Shown here in pieces: positions 1-8,280 of a DNA stretch of 16,497 bases. Position 1 is the first letter of the stretch. Every line of letters starts with the position of its first letter. The translations under genes and the position numbers were made by a program. The DNA comes from CAZPZZ01 sp964591245 (GTDB lineage: Bacteria > Acidobacteriota > Vicinamibacteria > Vicinamibacterales > UBA8438): positions 1-16,497 of the forward strand of contig CAZPZZ010000090.1 of the NCBI GenBank assembly GCA_964591245.1, written 5' to 3'. The notes under the pieces were generated by a model. It had not been told where the DNA came from. It was given only the letters and a program-made list of their open reading frames with translations, and did not search any database.

Positions 1-267
1 GCGCCACGACCGTCTCATCATGAAACACCCCACCACGCCGTTCTCGGCTTCCCAGTTATGCGAGTCGACTCACAATTGGGCCAGTTCTATCTCGCATCGG
101 CCCAAAAATCTCATAGCAACAATAGCACCGAGCTGTCGGCCGGTCACGCACGGAATCAGGTCATCCCATCGTGTGTGCACTCGACGAACGCCCGTCATTC
201 AGTCACTCCATACGGCAAACCGTCAACATCACCGCCAGGTCGCCACGACCTACGGGGGGCACCGGAC
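1..267. other. Left-edge non-coding stretch
   Basis: I see no convincing gene here. Open frames crossing it have no recognisable protein pattern and run antisense into the GH99 gene. A small perfect inverted repeat with 6-base arms (AGGTCG/CGACCT, 237-251, loop CCA) lies 17 bases past the stop of the minus-strand GH99 gene. It could be a weak terminator, but no T-run follows it on that strand. Confidence 0.4.
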
Positions 268-1542
268 TCAGAGGCGCGCCAGAAGGTCCGCCAACTGACG
301 AAGCCGATATGCGCCATCGGCAGGGTTGTGATACCCGAGTGCCCGCTCGGCAGCGGTCATCTCCGCGTAATCCCTCATAGGTTCGTACTGGTGCCCTTCA
401 TGCCATTCGTTAAACGATGTGATGAAGACGAGAAAAAATCCCTGCTCGACATTTCCAAGCCAGGGATGCGTCTGAAGCAACAAATTCCGTCTGAGCGTGT
501 CCTCCGTCCGTTGCTCCGCAAGCGCGCGAGCACGTTCACGCTCCTCCCAGCGTGACCATGCCAGGTCGTCGGTCAAGGGAAGAAACGGCCGCGGACGATA
601 ACACTCCTCTGGGGCCACGTCCCGTCGTTCGATCTCATCGAGCCCGGGATTGACCGCAAACGAAAACACCTGACCGAGCCTGGAGGCGACCATTGCATGG
701 TCAAGCCAGCGCGTGGGGTGTTCTGCAGGATCGTAGACCGAAATACCATCAAGGCCCGCCTGAGCGACGCGGCCGGCATCCCAGGTATCCGACAGGAGGG
801 TCAGGTGCTCAAACACTCCATCGACCATTCGCCGTAATCGCTCAACCTGGCGACGCCAATCGCCATCTGGTACGTAACCCGGCACAGCCTGGAGCACGCC
901 TCGACAGTTCTCGATCTGCTCCGGAAGGGTCGTACGAAACACCTTGAAGACTGGTCCCTGGGACCCATCTGCGCGTTCGTTGAAGAAAAAGCTGTCCCAG
1001 CGGCGCTTCTCACCATATTCCCTCAGCAAATACAGGACATCCTCGGGAAACCGCTCGACCCGATCCGCCGCGTAGGGCTCGAGGTGAAAAGTGACGTGAA
1101 TATCATGGTCGTGCATAACGTCCATGATCATGGGCACCGCCCGGTCAGAAAAACTCCCCTGCCCCCACCAACTCACATTGATGACGCCTACCCCGCACTC
1201 GGCAATCCAACGCGCGTGCTGCTCCACCACACTGCGCGAACGCGAATCGTAGGCCCCCAGCCAGGGCATCGAATTCGCCGCCAGGTCGGTGGGGGGGATC
1301 CTCCCCCATTGCGTCCAGTGCCGAAAAGGCTCAGTCCCGTACCAGGGGTAGTACTCGAAGACAAAATGCCGCCTCAGGTCGTCAAACCGACTGCGTAACT
1401 GGTCCCCGACACGCCGCCACGGGAAGACCGACATCCTTTCGGCTGTTCCCTCCGCCTCCCTCGCACCCACAGCACCGTCACCTAACGCGGCTCCGGCCAC
1501 GGCGAGCGATGTCGACAAGAATTCTCGTCGAGTGCTTGACAT
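268..1542 (-). CDS. Tat-exported GH99-family (GH71/99-like) glycoside hydrolase
   Basis: This is a predicted exported endo-acting glycosidase of the GH99 (endo-alpha-mannosidase/endomannanase) type, about 424 residues. The start at 1542 gives a Tat signal immediately, TRREFLSTSLAVAGAAL. An earlier in-frame TTG at 1623 would add 27 residues and overlap the upstream gene; an AAGGAGG inside that extension is too far from 1542 to settle the matter. Family patterns, numbered from 1542: EYYPWYGTEPFRHW (about 63-76), INVSWWGQGS (about 121-130), FHLEPYAADR (about 152-161) and ITSFNEWHEGHQYEP near the C-terminus. In the last, Glu379 and Glu382 match the spacing of the two catalytic glutamates of characterised GH99 enzymes (E-x-x-E). 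Known family members cleave alpha-mannoside linkages by a retaining mechanism; the substrate here is unknown. It lies 70 bases downstream of the lipoprotein gene and is probably co-transcribed with it. Confidence 0.82.
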   Translation of the reverse strand: MSSTRREFLSTSLAVAGAALGDGAVGAREAEGTAERMSVFPWRRVGDQLRSRFDDLRRHFVFEYYPWYGTEPFRHWTQWGRIPPTDLAANSMPWLGAYDSRSRSVVEQHARWIAECGVGVINVSWWGQGSFSDRAVPMIMDVMHDHDIHVTFHLEPYAADRVERFPEDVLYLLREYGEKRRWDSFFFNERADGSQGPVFKVFRTTLPEQIENCRGVLQAVPGYVPDGDWRRQVERLRRMVDGVFEHLTLLSDTWDAGRVAQAGLDGISVYDPAEHPTRWLDHAMVASRLGQVFSFAVNPGLDEIERRDVAPEECYRPRPFLPLTDDLAWSRWEERERARALAEQRTEDTLRRNLLLQTHPWLGNVEQGFFLVFITSFNEWHEGHQYEPMRDYAEMTAAERALGYHNPADGAYRLRQLADLLARL

Positions 1543-1612
1543 CCACGATGACCGAACTGCGCGCGTACGTGGCCGATGCCCCCCCAGCGTGCCCTCCTTA
1601 ACCAAACGAACA

Positions 1613-2221
1613 TTACTGTTCAAAACAGTAGATCCGGCCTAATTGGTCGCAACCAACGCTACGAGATGCCGACCACCCGTGATCGATGGCATCAAACTCG
1701 CCGACCTGTCCAGCAGCGTCAGCTGATCCATCCGCCCACCCGTCGCACGCCCAGGTTTCGCCAAACGGTTGCCCAGACGCAGTCGTACCGGTCCACACGA
1801 TCGGCACCGTGCCCGGCTGCTCTCCCCACTCATCGACGACAATCGGATTGTTTATGGTCCCGTCCGTCAAATCACTCCAATCGTCGGCCACCCGCACACC
1901 GGAGGTCATAACGAACGGAAGTTGCGTGTGAGAAAATCTGGTGCTCGGCGAGTGCCCCTGATCGTCACTGAGCCAGGCACGATAGGCACCCGACAAGCCC
2001 GCGGCTCTCGCAAGCGCGCTGCAAACCCCATCCGCCGCCGCCGCGCCGCCAAAATCCCCGGTGAACACCGTGCTGGACACGAACACCACACGTTCCGGAG
2101 CCGGTTCAGCCGCTGCCATGGGCGCTGCCGGGTTCCCACCACAGCCCGCAAAGAACAGCATCACCGCCATGAACACTACGCCACAGACATGAGACCGAGA
2201 CCAACAACCGATACGAAACAT
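1613..2221 (-). CDS. DUF1554-type (C-type-lectin-like) lipoprotein
   Basis: This is a predicted lipoprotein of about 202 residues. The ATG at 2221 is preferred because a GGAG lies 7 bases upstream; a GTG at 2245 would lengthen it by 8 residues. A hydrophobic segment ends in a lipobox, FFAGC, with the lipidated Cys at residue 27. A short Pro/Ala-rich tether follows, then a compact domain from about residue 44 to the end. It contains VFVSSTVFTGDFGG, AYRAWLSDD, VPIVWTGT and a C-terminal CDQLGRIYCF. This order matches the DUF1554 family seen in surface lipoproteins of Leptospira and myxobacteria, which has a C-type-lectin/endostatin-like fold. Four cysteines (67, 159, 191, 199) could form two disulfides. 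The role is probably surface binding or attachment; the ligand is unknown. It is the first gene of a likely two-gene transcript with the GH99 enzyme. Confidence 0.72.
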   Translation of the reverse strand: MFRIGCWSRSHVCGVVFMAVMLFFAGCGGNPAAPMAAAEPAPERVVFVSSTVFTGDFGGAAAADGVCSALARAAGLSGAYRAWLSDDQGHSPSTRFSHTQLPFVMTSGVRVADDWSDLTDGTINNPIVVDEWGEQPGTVPIVWTGTTASGQPFGETWACDGWADGSADAAGQVGEFDAIDHGWSASRSVGCDQLGRIYCFEQ

Positions 2222-2819
2222 TCCAGAACTCCGACACCCAAGCACTAACTCCGTGTAAATTCAGTACTCCTGCCTGGCAGGCACGTGACAGTGCTACGCG
2301 TGAAAACAGACTGCCAAAAAGTCACCAGGGCGGATACTGCCACAGGTCGCACGACTCCGCATGCCTACTGCAGACTTTCGAGGACAACAAAGACCATGAG
2401 GCCACGTGAGAGAACCACTGTCACACAGTGCGAACTAATGACCGCCAGCACGGTGCCCTTCACAGCGAGGGTCATTGCCCCATACCGGATCCGACAAGTA
2501 AACTCGCCAAATGGAGCCCTGAATAGCCAGTTCCCCTCCCCGTAGGCAGAGTAGAGCGGATACCAGTACCAGTCAATCACAGGCACCCAGCACTGTGACC
2601 TCACGCCTATGCAGGCTTCGCCTGTCGCCACAATTTACGCGCGACGCGGCCTTCACCCCGCCGGAAACAAGGCTGTACATCTCCGTTTCCCTCTACGAAA
2701 GGGTGAATTGCGCGCCGCAAACACGCAAAATTTGCATACAATACCGTAGGCGGCCCGAGTGTACTCCGGTCAACAGCACTGTATTTACTGAGCACACACC
2801 TGGGCCAAACCACAACGCG
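2222..2819. other. Divergent intergenic region with no firm gene
   Basis: About 600 bases separate the minus-strand lipoprotein from the plus-strand DUF5916 gene. It must hold promoters for both, but none is strong. A TACAAT at 2737-2742 is a possible -10 for the plus gene, without a matching -35 at normal spacing. A palindrome lies at 2271-2283. A minus-strand open frame at 2365-2631 (88 codons, GTG start, Trp/Tyr-rich N-terminus, hydrophobic C-terminus) looks more protein-like than other frames, but it lacks a clear ribosome-binding site and any family match I recognise, so it is not called. Confidence 0.5.
2271..2283. repeat. Perfect palindrome, possible operator
   Basis: TGCCTG-G-CAGGCA has perfect 6-base arms around a single base. 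It sits about 50 bases upstream of the lipoprotein start, where a regulator of the minus-strand pair would bind. No match to a named operator is claimed. Confidence 0.3.
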
Positions 2820-5792
2820 ATGCGCATCTATAGGCCCCTGTACATTTCATCCTTGTTCGGGAGCTTCATTTCAATGGTCTTCGCCGGGTTCACGTCCGGC
2901 GAACCCCAATCGAGTCAGAACACGACGCCACCCGCCATCGCTTCGGCCGAGGCCGTTGCGGTACTTCCTTTCTTGAATATCTCTCGACAAGAGAATGACG
3001 ACTGGATCGGCTCGGGTATCGCTGAAAGCATAGTTGCAGATTTCGGAGCTCTACATGACGGCTTCATCATCGGCCCCACACAAGCGCAAAACGCTTTAAC
3101 GACATCGATTCCCGGTCCCGTCACCGCTTCCGCGGCGACGGAACTCGGACGTACCCTGAAAGCCCGCTGGGTCGTGACGGGGGGCTTCCAGCGTATGGGC
3201 AATCGACTTCGCATCACCGCAAGACTCGTTGACACCACCGTCGGCATGGTTACCGGGACAACCCGAACGGACGGTACATTCGACGAGCTCTTCGCGCTCC
3301 AAGACCGGATTACCGACGAACTCCTCATGACGGTTGGGAGGTACACGGCCGCAAACACCGGGTCTTCAGCCTCCACGAACCAAGCCCGGTTGCCGGTACC
3401 CGCTGACGCACGACAATTTACCGGCGACGGCAGCGGCTCAGACGGTCCGTCGATTCCTGACAGGCGGATGGCCAACAGGGCAGTCCCGCCACCCCCCGTG
3501 AACGGCGCGATCGTCGTTCCTGCTCCGGCCCCGCCCGGCAGGACCTCGCCCAACGCGGCCGCAGGACTCGGGCTGGCAGCGTCCGCCGGCATTCTCACGG
3601 GCCGCCCCAGCGTCACGGCGATACGCACTGACACGCGCCCACGCATAGATGGCAACCTCGACGACGAAATCTGGCAGCGAGCCACACGGATCGACTCATT
3701 TGTCCAGCAAAACCCGATAGAGGGAGCACCGCCCTCTGAAGAGACAGAGGTCTACATTGCCTACGATGATAGCCACCTCTATTTCGGGATGTATGCACAT
3801 TACGTTGACCCGACCACGATGCGAGCCAATCGCGGGGACCGCGATGAGGGCACGAGCGGCAGCGACTACATCTCACTCTACTTTGACCCATTCTTGGACC
3901 AGCAACGAGCCTACGTCTTTTCTATAAACGGGTACGGCGTGCAGACCGACTCGCTGCTAACCGCCAGTGGCTTCTCTGGAAGAAGCAGCCGAAGCGGACG
4001 CAGTAGCTCGGGAATGAGCTCCTTTACGGGGGTGTATACCGGTGACCGCTCATGGGACGCACTCTTTGACTCGGCCGGCAGCCTTGTAGCCGATGGCTGG
4101 ACCAGCGAGATGGCCATTCCGTTCAAGAGTCTGCGTTATCCCTCTGTAGGAGACAACCCCCATCGGTGGGGGTTCCAGATCGTTCGCCGTATCCGCGACA
4201 AAGACGAGACCGACGTCTGGTCTCCAATGTCACGTGACGTCTCCGGCGTGTTGACGCAAATGGGACTCCTGGAGGGGATGAGCGGCCTCTCAACGAGCCG
4301 CAATCTCGAATTACTCCCCACTATACAGGCCGTCCAAGTAGGCAGTCTCGACACGACCTCCGGTGCCTTTCCTCAGGCGGCGCAACCAGAAGCCGGCCTG
4401 AATTTGAAGTACGGTTTGACCTCGAACCTCACGCTCGACTTTACCTACAATCCGGACTTCTCGCAGATTCAGTCAGACCGCCCCCAGATCGAGGTCAACC
4501 AACGGTTCCCTCTCTTCTTTTCGGAACTCCGACCATTCTTCCTCGAGGGTCAGGAGATTTTCAGGTTCTCGGGGCCCGTCAATTTTGTTCATACTCGGAC
4601 TATTCTCGACCCCCGGTATGGCGGCAAAGTTACTGGCAAGGTTGGAAATACGACCATCGGCCTTCTGTTTGCCAATGACGAAGCTCCAGGCAATGTTAAC
4701 GATCGTGCCGCTCGGGAATATGGCAAGACCGCCAATGTCCTGATTGGTCGATTACGTTACGACTTGTATGCTGAGTCACATCTCGGGCTCATCCTCACCG
4801 ACCGCGAATTTATCGACGGCTATAGCCGGCTCGGGGGCGCTGACGGGAACTTCCGCCTCACGAATTCGACATCACTTGGCTTCCGAGCCGTGACAACGCA
4901 AAATCGCGATCAGGATTTACTGGGAACGTCCGGCAGCATGTTCGATGTCGACTTGCGGAGCCAAGGACGGAATGTAACGTATTCCCTCCAGGGTTACTCC
5001 ATCGCACCGGAATTCGATACAGATGTAGGGTTCGTCCGCCGCAGAGATCTCAGAACAGGCATGGGCAACCTTGGATATCGCTGGTGGCCCGGAAACTGGC
5101 TCATCAATTGGGGCCCCACAGTCAGTTATACGAAGAACTGGAGCTTTGACGACATCCTTGTAGACGAAATGACCTCTGCCGGGATGAACTTTTCATTCGC
5201 GCGCAGCATGCGATTGAATTTCGGCATAAATAAGGATATGGAGCGGTACGGAGGACTCGATTTCGACAAGACGAGTTATCAGTTCGGCGGGAGCATGTAC
5301 CGATTCCAGACGTTCTCATTCAGTGGATATTTCACCTACGGTGACCAGGTTCGTTACGGGACCAACCCCTTCGTGGGCACTGGAATGACTGGCAGCATTC
5401 GGAGTGACATCCGGCCGTTCAGCCGGCTGCAATCTGAGATTAGCATTCGAACCAGTAACCTTATCGATCCCTTTGACTACAGCGAAATTTTCGACGTCAA
5501 AATCTTCCGTGCGCTCTCTACCTATCAATTCACCGATCGTCTCCTGCTGCGCAACATCACGGAATACAACACATTCAGCCGCAAATTTGGGGCCAACATC
5601 TTGTTTACGTATCGGGTGAATTCAGGCACTGTGTTTTTTGTAGGTTATGACGATCGCTACCAGCAAGGTGACCTCATTCTCGATTCGAACAATGAACTAG
5701 CCCATCGTCGTAACGAACGATTCTTCACCACTGACATGTTGAGAACCAATCGCGCGTTTTTCAGCAAGATCTCCTACCTCTTTCGCTACTAA
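2820..5792 (+). CDS. TolB/CsgG-like + CBM9-like + DUF5916 outer-membrane barrel protein
   Basis: The protein is about 990 residues from the ATG at 2820, chosen because a signal-peptide-like hydrophobic stretch (SLFGSFISMVFAGF) follows at once. The frame is open back to 2595, but the added residues look non-coding. No clear ribosome-binding site is visible. Residues about 44-175 (AVAVLPFLNIS, DDWIGSGIAESI, ARWVVTGGFQ, RLVDTTVG) resemble the TolB-N/CsgG/FlgO-like domain that commonly begins 'VAVLPF'. A Pro/Ala/Ser-rich linker runs to about 268. A CBM9-like domain follows (PRIDGNLDDEIWQRA, VYIAYDDSHLYFGM, about 273-470), then the DUF5916 barrel with its hallmark ELRPFFLEGQEIFRF at about 569-583. 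The chain ends in SKISYLFRY, an aromatic terminus as recognised by the BAM complex. DUF5916 proteins are presumed outer-membrane proteins, probably glycan-related; no reaction is known. The TolB-like N-terminus is unusual, as most family members I know begin with the CBM9-like part. Confidence 0.85.
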   Translation: MRIYRPLYISSLFGSFISMVFAGFTSGEPQSSQNTTPPAIASAEAVAVLPFLNISRQENDDWIGSGIAESIVADFGALHDGFIIGPTQAQNALTTSIPGPVTASAATELGRTLKARWVVTGGFQRMGNRLRITARLVDTTVGMVTGTTRTDGTFDELFALQDRITDELLMTVGRYTAANTGSSASTNQARLPVPADARQFTGDGSGSDGPSIPDRRMANRAVPPPPVNGAIVVPAPAPPGRTSPNAAAGLGLAASAGILTGRPSVTAIRTDTRPRIDGNLDDEIWQRATRIDSFVQQNPIEGAPPSEETEVYIAYDDSHLYFGMYAHYVDPTTMRANRGDRDEGTSGSDYISLYFDPFLDQQRAYVFSINGYGVQTDSLLTASGFSGRSSRSGRSSSGMSSFTGVYTGDRSWDALFDSAGSLVADGWTSEMAIPFKSLRYPSVGDNPHRWGFQIVRRIRDKDETDVWSPMSRDVSGVLTQMGLLEGMSGLSTSRNLELLPTIQAVQVGSLDTTSGAFPQAAQPEAGLNLKYGLTSNLTLDFTYNPDFSQIQSDRPQIEVNQRFPLFFSELRPFFLEGQEIFRFSGPVNFVHTRTILDPRYGGKVTGKVGNTTIGLLFANDEAPGNVNDRAAREYGKTANVLIGRLRYDLYAESHLGLILTDREFIDGYSRLGGADGNFRLTNSTSLGFRAVTTQNRDQDLLGTSGSMFDVDLRSQGRNVTYSLQGYSIAPEFDTDVGFVRRRDLRTGMGNLGYRWWPGNWLINWGPTVSYTKNWSFDDILVDEMTSAGMNFSFARSMRLNFGINKDMERYGGLDFDKTSYQFGGSMYRFQTFSFSGYFTYGDQVRYGTNPFVGTGMTGSIRSDIRPFSRLQSEISIRTSNLIDPFDYSEIFDVKIFRALSTYQFTDRLLLRNITEYNTFSRKFGANILFTYRVNSGTVFFVGYDDRYQQGDLILDSNNELAHRRNERFFTTDMLRTNRAFFSKISYLFRY

Positions 5793-6120
5793 GCCGCCGC
5801 CCCAGTCACCTGTAGTCTCGCCCCCTATCCCATTTCCAGTAGGCCTCCACTACACACTCGCATTAGACGGGCAACTCGTGAAGGCACAGCACGACTCGCC
5901 TGATAGGGATTGATGCGGTTGCTCCCCACGCCATTTACATGCCATGCCCAGCCTCTCGCTCGTCTCACCCTCGACACAGCGCCGGCCGGACTAGAACACG
6001 GCAGTGGCACAGCTTATCGTTAGTAGACCCGAGTGGCAGGCCAAGTTGAAAAACAGGGAGGCGTAGAGGATCATGACTCCACTCGATAGCAGCGGCGACC
6101 AATGATGGAGAGCCCAGAAG
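5793..6120. other. Intergenic region, nothing recognised
   Basis: This lies between the DUF5916 stop and the pseudogene start. I see no convincing gene, strong hairpin terminator or clear promoter. A GGAG ten bases before 6121 is a plausible relic ribosome-binding site for the decayed gene. Confidence 0.5.
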
Positions 6121-6464
6121 ATGAGACATCACACGATCCCGGTGGTGTTCCTGTCTATTGCGTGGTTTATGCCGAACGCCGTCACAGGACAGGAACCAGC
6201 TCACGGCAGGGTCTCGACATCGGCTCCGCCTCACCCCGTCGGCAGCCACCCAGATCTCCAAGGGTATTGGACGAGGCACGTTCACCCGCTGGAGTGTCCG
6301 CACCAAGAATTCTTCACGGAACAGGGAACGGCTGTGCTCCGGCAGCGATCCACAAACGTAGACCACCCGCATACGGGTGTCACGAAGGCAACCACGACCT
6401 CCGACACATTCTCAAAATCTATCGCAATCTCGATCGACAAGACACCGCCGATCAGACACGGTAG
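6121..6464 (+). pseudogene. Decayed gene with N- and C-terminal remnants of the 'PDL(Q/R)G-W ... CHEGN' family
   Basis: The intact relative in this window is the minus-strand gene at 8480-9520. In the frame of the ATG at 6121 there is a signal peptide (IPVVFLSIAWFMPNAVTGQ), then HPDLQGYWTRHVHPLECP and EFFTEQGTAVL. These align with DPDLRGIWDFRTISPLERP and AILTEEEVADL of the intact protein. The similarity then stops. A different frame (-1 relative) picks up AYGCHEGNHDLRHIL and a stop at 6464, matching the intact C-terminus YACHEGNHSMEGIL. Both ends therefore survive, while about 225 central residues are missing and the reading frame is broken, with the junction near 6345-6370. Read straight through, the first frame would end at 6474 as a 117-residue exported peptide with an unrelated tail, so expression of a short protein cannot be excluded. 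It sits 53 bases before the PQQ dehydrogenase. Confidence 0.75.
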
Positions 6465-6517
6465 TATCGCGTGATTCACCGTAGCGTTCGAACCGCCAAA
6501 CTGTGAGGGGGAGCCCA

Positions 6518-8179
6518 ATGATGAAGCACCTGTGGCCACTTGTGATTCTGCTCAGTGCATCACCCACGCTTGGCGTGGCTCAAACGACAGACGAACTCAT
6601 CGACGATGCCCTGGACCCCAGCAATGTCCTGACTCAAAGCATGGGGTACGACCGGAAGAGCTACAGCCCGCTCGATCAAATCAACCGGTCCAACGTCCAA
6701 CGATTGGTCCCCGTCTGGAACACGAGCGTGATGAACAACCTGGGCGAACTAGCGGCCCCGACGCTGTACAACGGCGTGTTGTATGTCATCAACGGTCGGT
6801 GGACCTTTGCTCTCGACATTGACACCGGGAGACAGATCTGGCGCACACCGGTCCAGCTAGAGGAAGGGACACGGCGCTCCGGCATCAACCGCGGCGCTCC
6901 GACACTCTACGAAGGCAAACTCTTTCGGGTAACGGTCGACAACCACATACTCGCCCTGGACATGGAAACGGGTGAAGAACTCTGGAACCAAAAATTTGCG
7001 GACGGACAAGAAGGCTACTACGCCACCGGCGCACCAATCGTGGCCGACGGGGTCTTGATCTCTGGAATGTCCGGTGGGGAATCGACCACACGGGGATTTC
7101 TGGACGGCTGGGATCCAGAGACAGGCAGGAAGCTCTGGCGGCGGTACACCATCCCGGGGCCAGGTGAACCCGGTTTCGACACATGGCCAGTCGACAGTGA
7201 CGCCTGGCGGTACGGGGGCGGTCCGACCTGGCGCTCCGGTTCGTACGATCCAGATCTCGGCTTGGTCTACTGGGGAACCGGCAACGCCGAACCGTACGAC
7301 CCCAGGCCCCGGGGCGCACTCGACAGTTTGTACACGTCAAGCGTTCTTGCGATCCGCCCGCAAACTGGCGAAATCGTCTGCCATTATCAATACACGCCCA
7401 ACGACGTCTACGACGTGGATGGGGTGGATGAGCACGTGCTCGCCAACATCGAGATTGATGGCCAGCCGCGACAGGTCATGATTCAAGCGAACAAGAACGG
7501 CTTCCTCTATGTCGTGGACCGCACGGACTGCACGCTGGTTGCCGCCCACCCGTACGTCAAGGTCAACTGGGCCACCCACGTCGATCTCGAAACCGGGCGC
7601 CCCGTATTGACCGATCTGTACACGCAGTTTTTGGCAGGTGAGGAAGTGGCGATCTGGCCATCTCGGGGCTCCAACGCAGTCCCGATCGCCTTCAACCCGA
7701 CCACCGGCCTGGTCTATACAAGTTCCTGGCATGTGCCACGGATACAACAGCTTGCACCACCGAGAGAGCAGGTACTCGGGGCAAATTCCACCGGCGTGAA
7801 CAACAGGTTTCCTGAAGTCCAACCCGGCGACCTCCTCGGTCACTTCGTAGCGATCAATCCACTCACCGGCGAGAAGGCCTGGGAAATCCCATTGACCGAC
7901 TTTCCCAGTTCAGCTGGAATGCTGGCCACGGGTGGTGGAGTGGTCTTCACTGGCAAATTAACAGGAGAATTTCTCGCGCTCGACGAGGCGACCGGGGAGA
8001 TCCTCTGGCAGTTCCAGACCGGCTCAAGCATCAACTCCACGGCGATTACCTATACCCGTGCGGGACAGCAGTTCATCACCGTGGCGTCTGGATTAGGAGG
8101 CGGACTGGCCAACCGCTATGCTGCCGGCCGGATACCAACAGGGGGATCTATCTGGACGTTCGCGTTGATGCCCGAATAA
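6518..8179 (+). CDS. Soluble PQQ-dependent alcohol dehydrogenase, lanthanide-type metal site
   Basis: This quinoprotein would oxidise an alcohol or aldehyde in the periplasm using PQQ and a metal ion. It has about 553 residues. Start: two adjacent ATGs (6518, 6521) follow GAGGGGGAG, and a Sec signal peptide (HLWPLVILLSASPTLGVAQ) comes next. Beta-propeller tryptophan-docking repeats are visible: FALDIDTGRQIW, ALDMETGEELW, GWDPETGRKLW and ALDEATGEILW. Likely metal and catalytic residues, numbered from 6518, are Glu188 (SGGE), Asn256 (GTGN) and Asp299 in YDVDG. Asp301, two residues on, is the extra aspartate typical of lanthanide-dependent XoxF/ExaF-type enzymes. The vicinal Cys-Cys pair usual before the NRG motif of classical quinoprotein dehydrogenases is absent (RRSGINRG instead). 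No C-terminal cytochrome domain is present, so an external electron acceptor is needed. The substrate cannot be read from the sequence. Confidence 0.88.
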   Translation: MMKHLWPLVILLSASPTLGVAQTTDELIDDALDPSNVLTQSMGYDRKSYSPLDQINRSNVQRLVPVWNTSVMNNLGELAAPTLYNGVLYVINGRWTFALDIDTGRQIWRTPVQLEEGTRRSGINRGAPTLYEGKLFRVTVDNHILALDMETGEELWNQKFADGQEGYYATGAPIVADGVLISGMSGGESTTRGFLDGWDPETGRKLWRRYTIPGPGEPGFDTWPVDSDAWRYGGGPTWRSGSYDPDLGLVYWGTGNAEPYDPRPRGALDSLYTSSVLAIRPQTGEIVCHYQYTPNDVYDVDGVDEHVLANIEIDGQPRQVMIQANKNGFLYVVDRTDCTLVAAHPYVKVNWATHVDLETGRPVLTDLYTQFLAGEEVAIWPSRGSNAVPIAFNPTTGLVYTSSWHVPRIQQLAPPREQVLGANSTGVNNRFPEVQPGDLLGHFVAINPLTGEKAWEIPLTDFPSSAGMLATGGGVVFTGKLTGEFLALDEATGEILWQFQTGSSINSTAITYTRAGQQFITVASGLGGGLANRYAAGRIPTGGSIWTFALMPE

Positions 8180-8270
8180 CGTCGACCGCCCACGGTGGGC
8201 GGGCGCCACAAGGCGCCCGCCCATCCCATGCGCTCGAAAAACCTCCGCGCCGGATCGGTAACCAGGTAAC
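8094..8270 (+). repeat. Direct repeat copy 1: end of PQQ dehydrogenase plus downstream hairpin
   Basis: This copy covers the last codons of the dehydrogenase and 91 bases after its stop. It is repeated at 8281-8462, offset by 187 in the coding part, on the far side of the N run. The four base differences in the coding part (TTA/NTG, GCT/GCC, ATA/ATC, TCT/TCC) are all synonymous third-position changes. The part after the stop differs more and has small length changes. Confidence 0.92.
8197..8222 (+). terminator. Strong GC hairpin after the PQQ dehydrogenase
   Basis: A perfect 11-base-pair stem (GGGCGGGCGCC/GGCGCCCGCCC) closes an ACAA loop and starts 17 bases after the stop codon. No T-run follows on either strand. 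It is a likely 3' end-forming or stabilising hairpin between convergent genes rather than a textbook intrinsic terminator. A competing hairpin (CCGCCCA/TGGGCGG) overlaps its left arm. Confidence 0.5.
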
Positions 8271-8280
8271 NNNNNNNNNN
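8271..8280. other. Assembly gap (10 N)
   Basis: Ten Ns join two contigs whose ends are near-identical to each other. The true distance is unknown: it could be zero, or it could contain one or more additional genes. Confidence 0.99.

Noticed and set aside
58..555. Plus-strand 165-codon open frame
   Set aside because: It is antisense to the end of the GH99 gene, low in complexity and without a family pattern; it is a frame shadow.
2595..2819. N-terminal extension of the DUF5916 protein to 2595
   Set aside because: The added residues are Arg/Thr-rich with no pattern and would bury the signal peptide 75 residues inside the protein.
2915..3685. Minus-strand 256-codon open frame
   Set aside because: Antisense to the TolB-like part of the DUF5916 protein, with Ser/Pro/Arg-rich composition and no recognisable domain.
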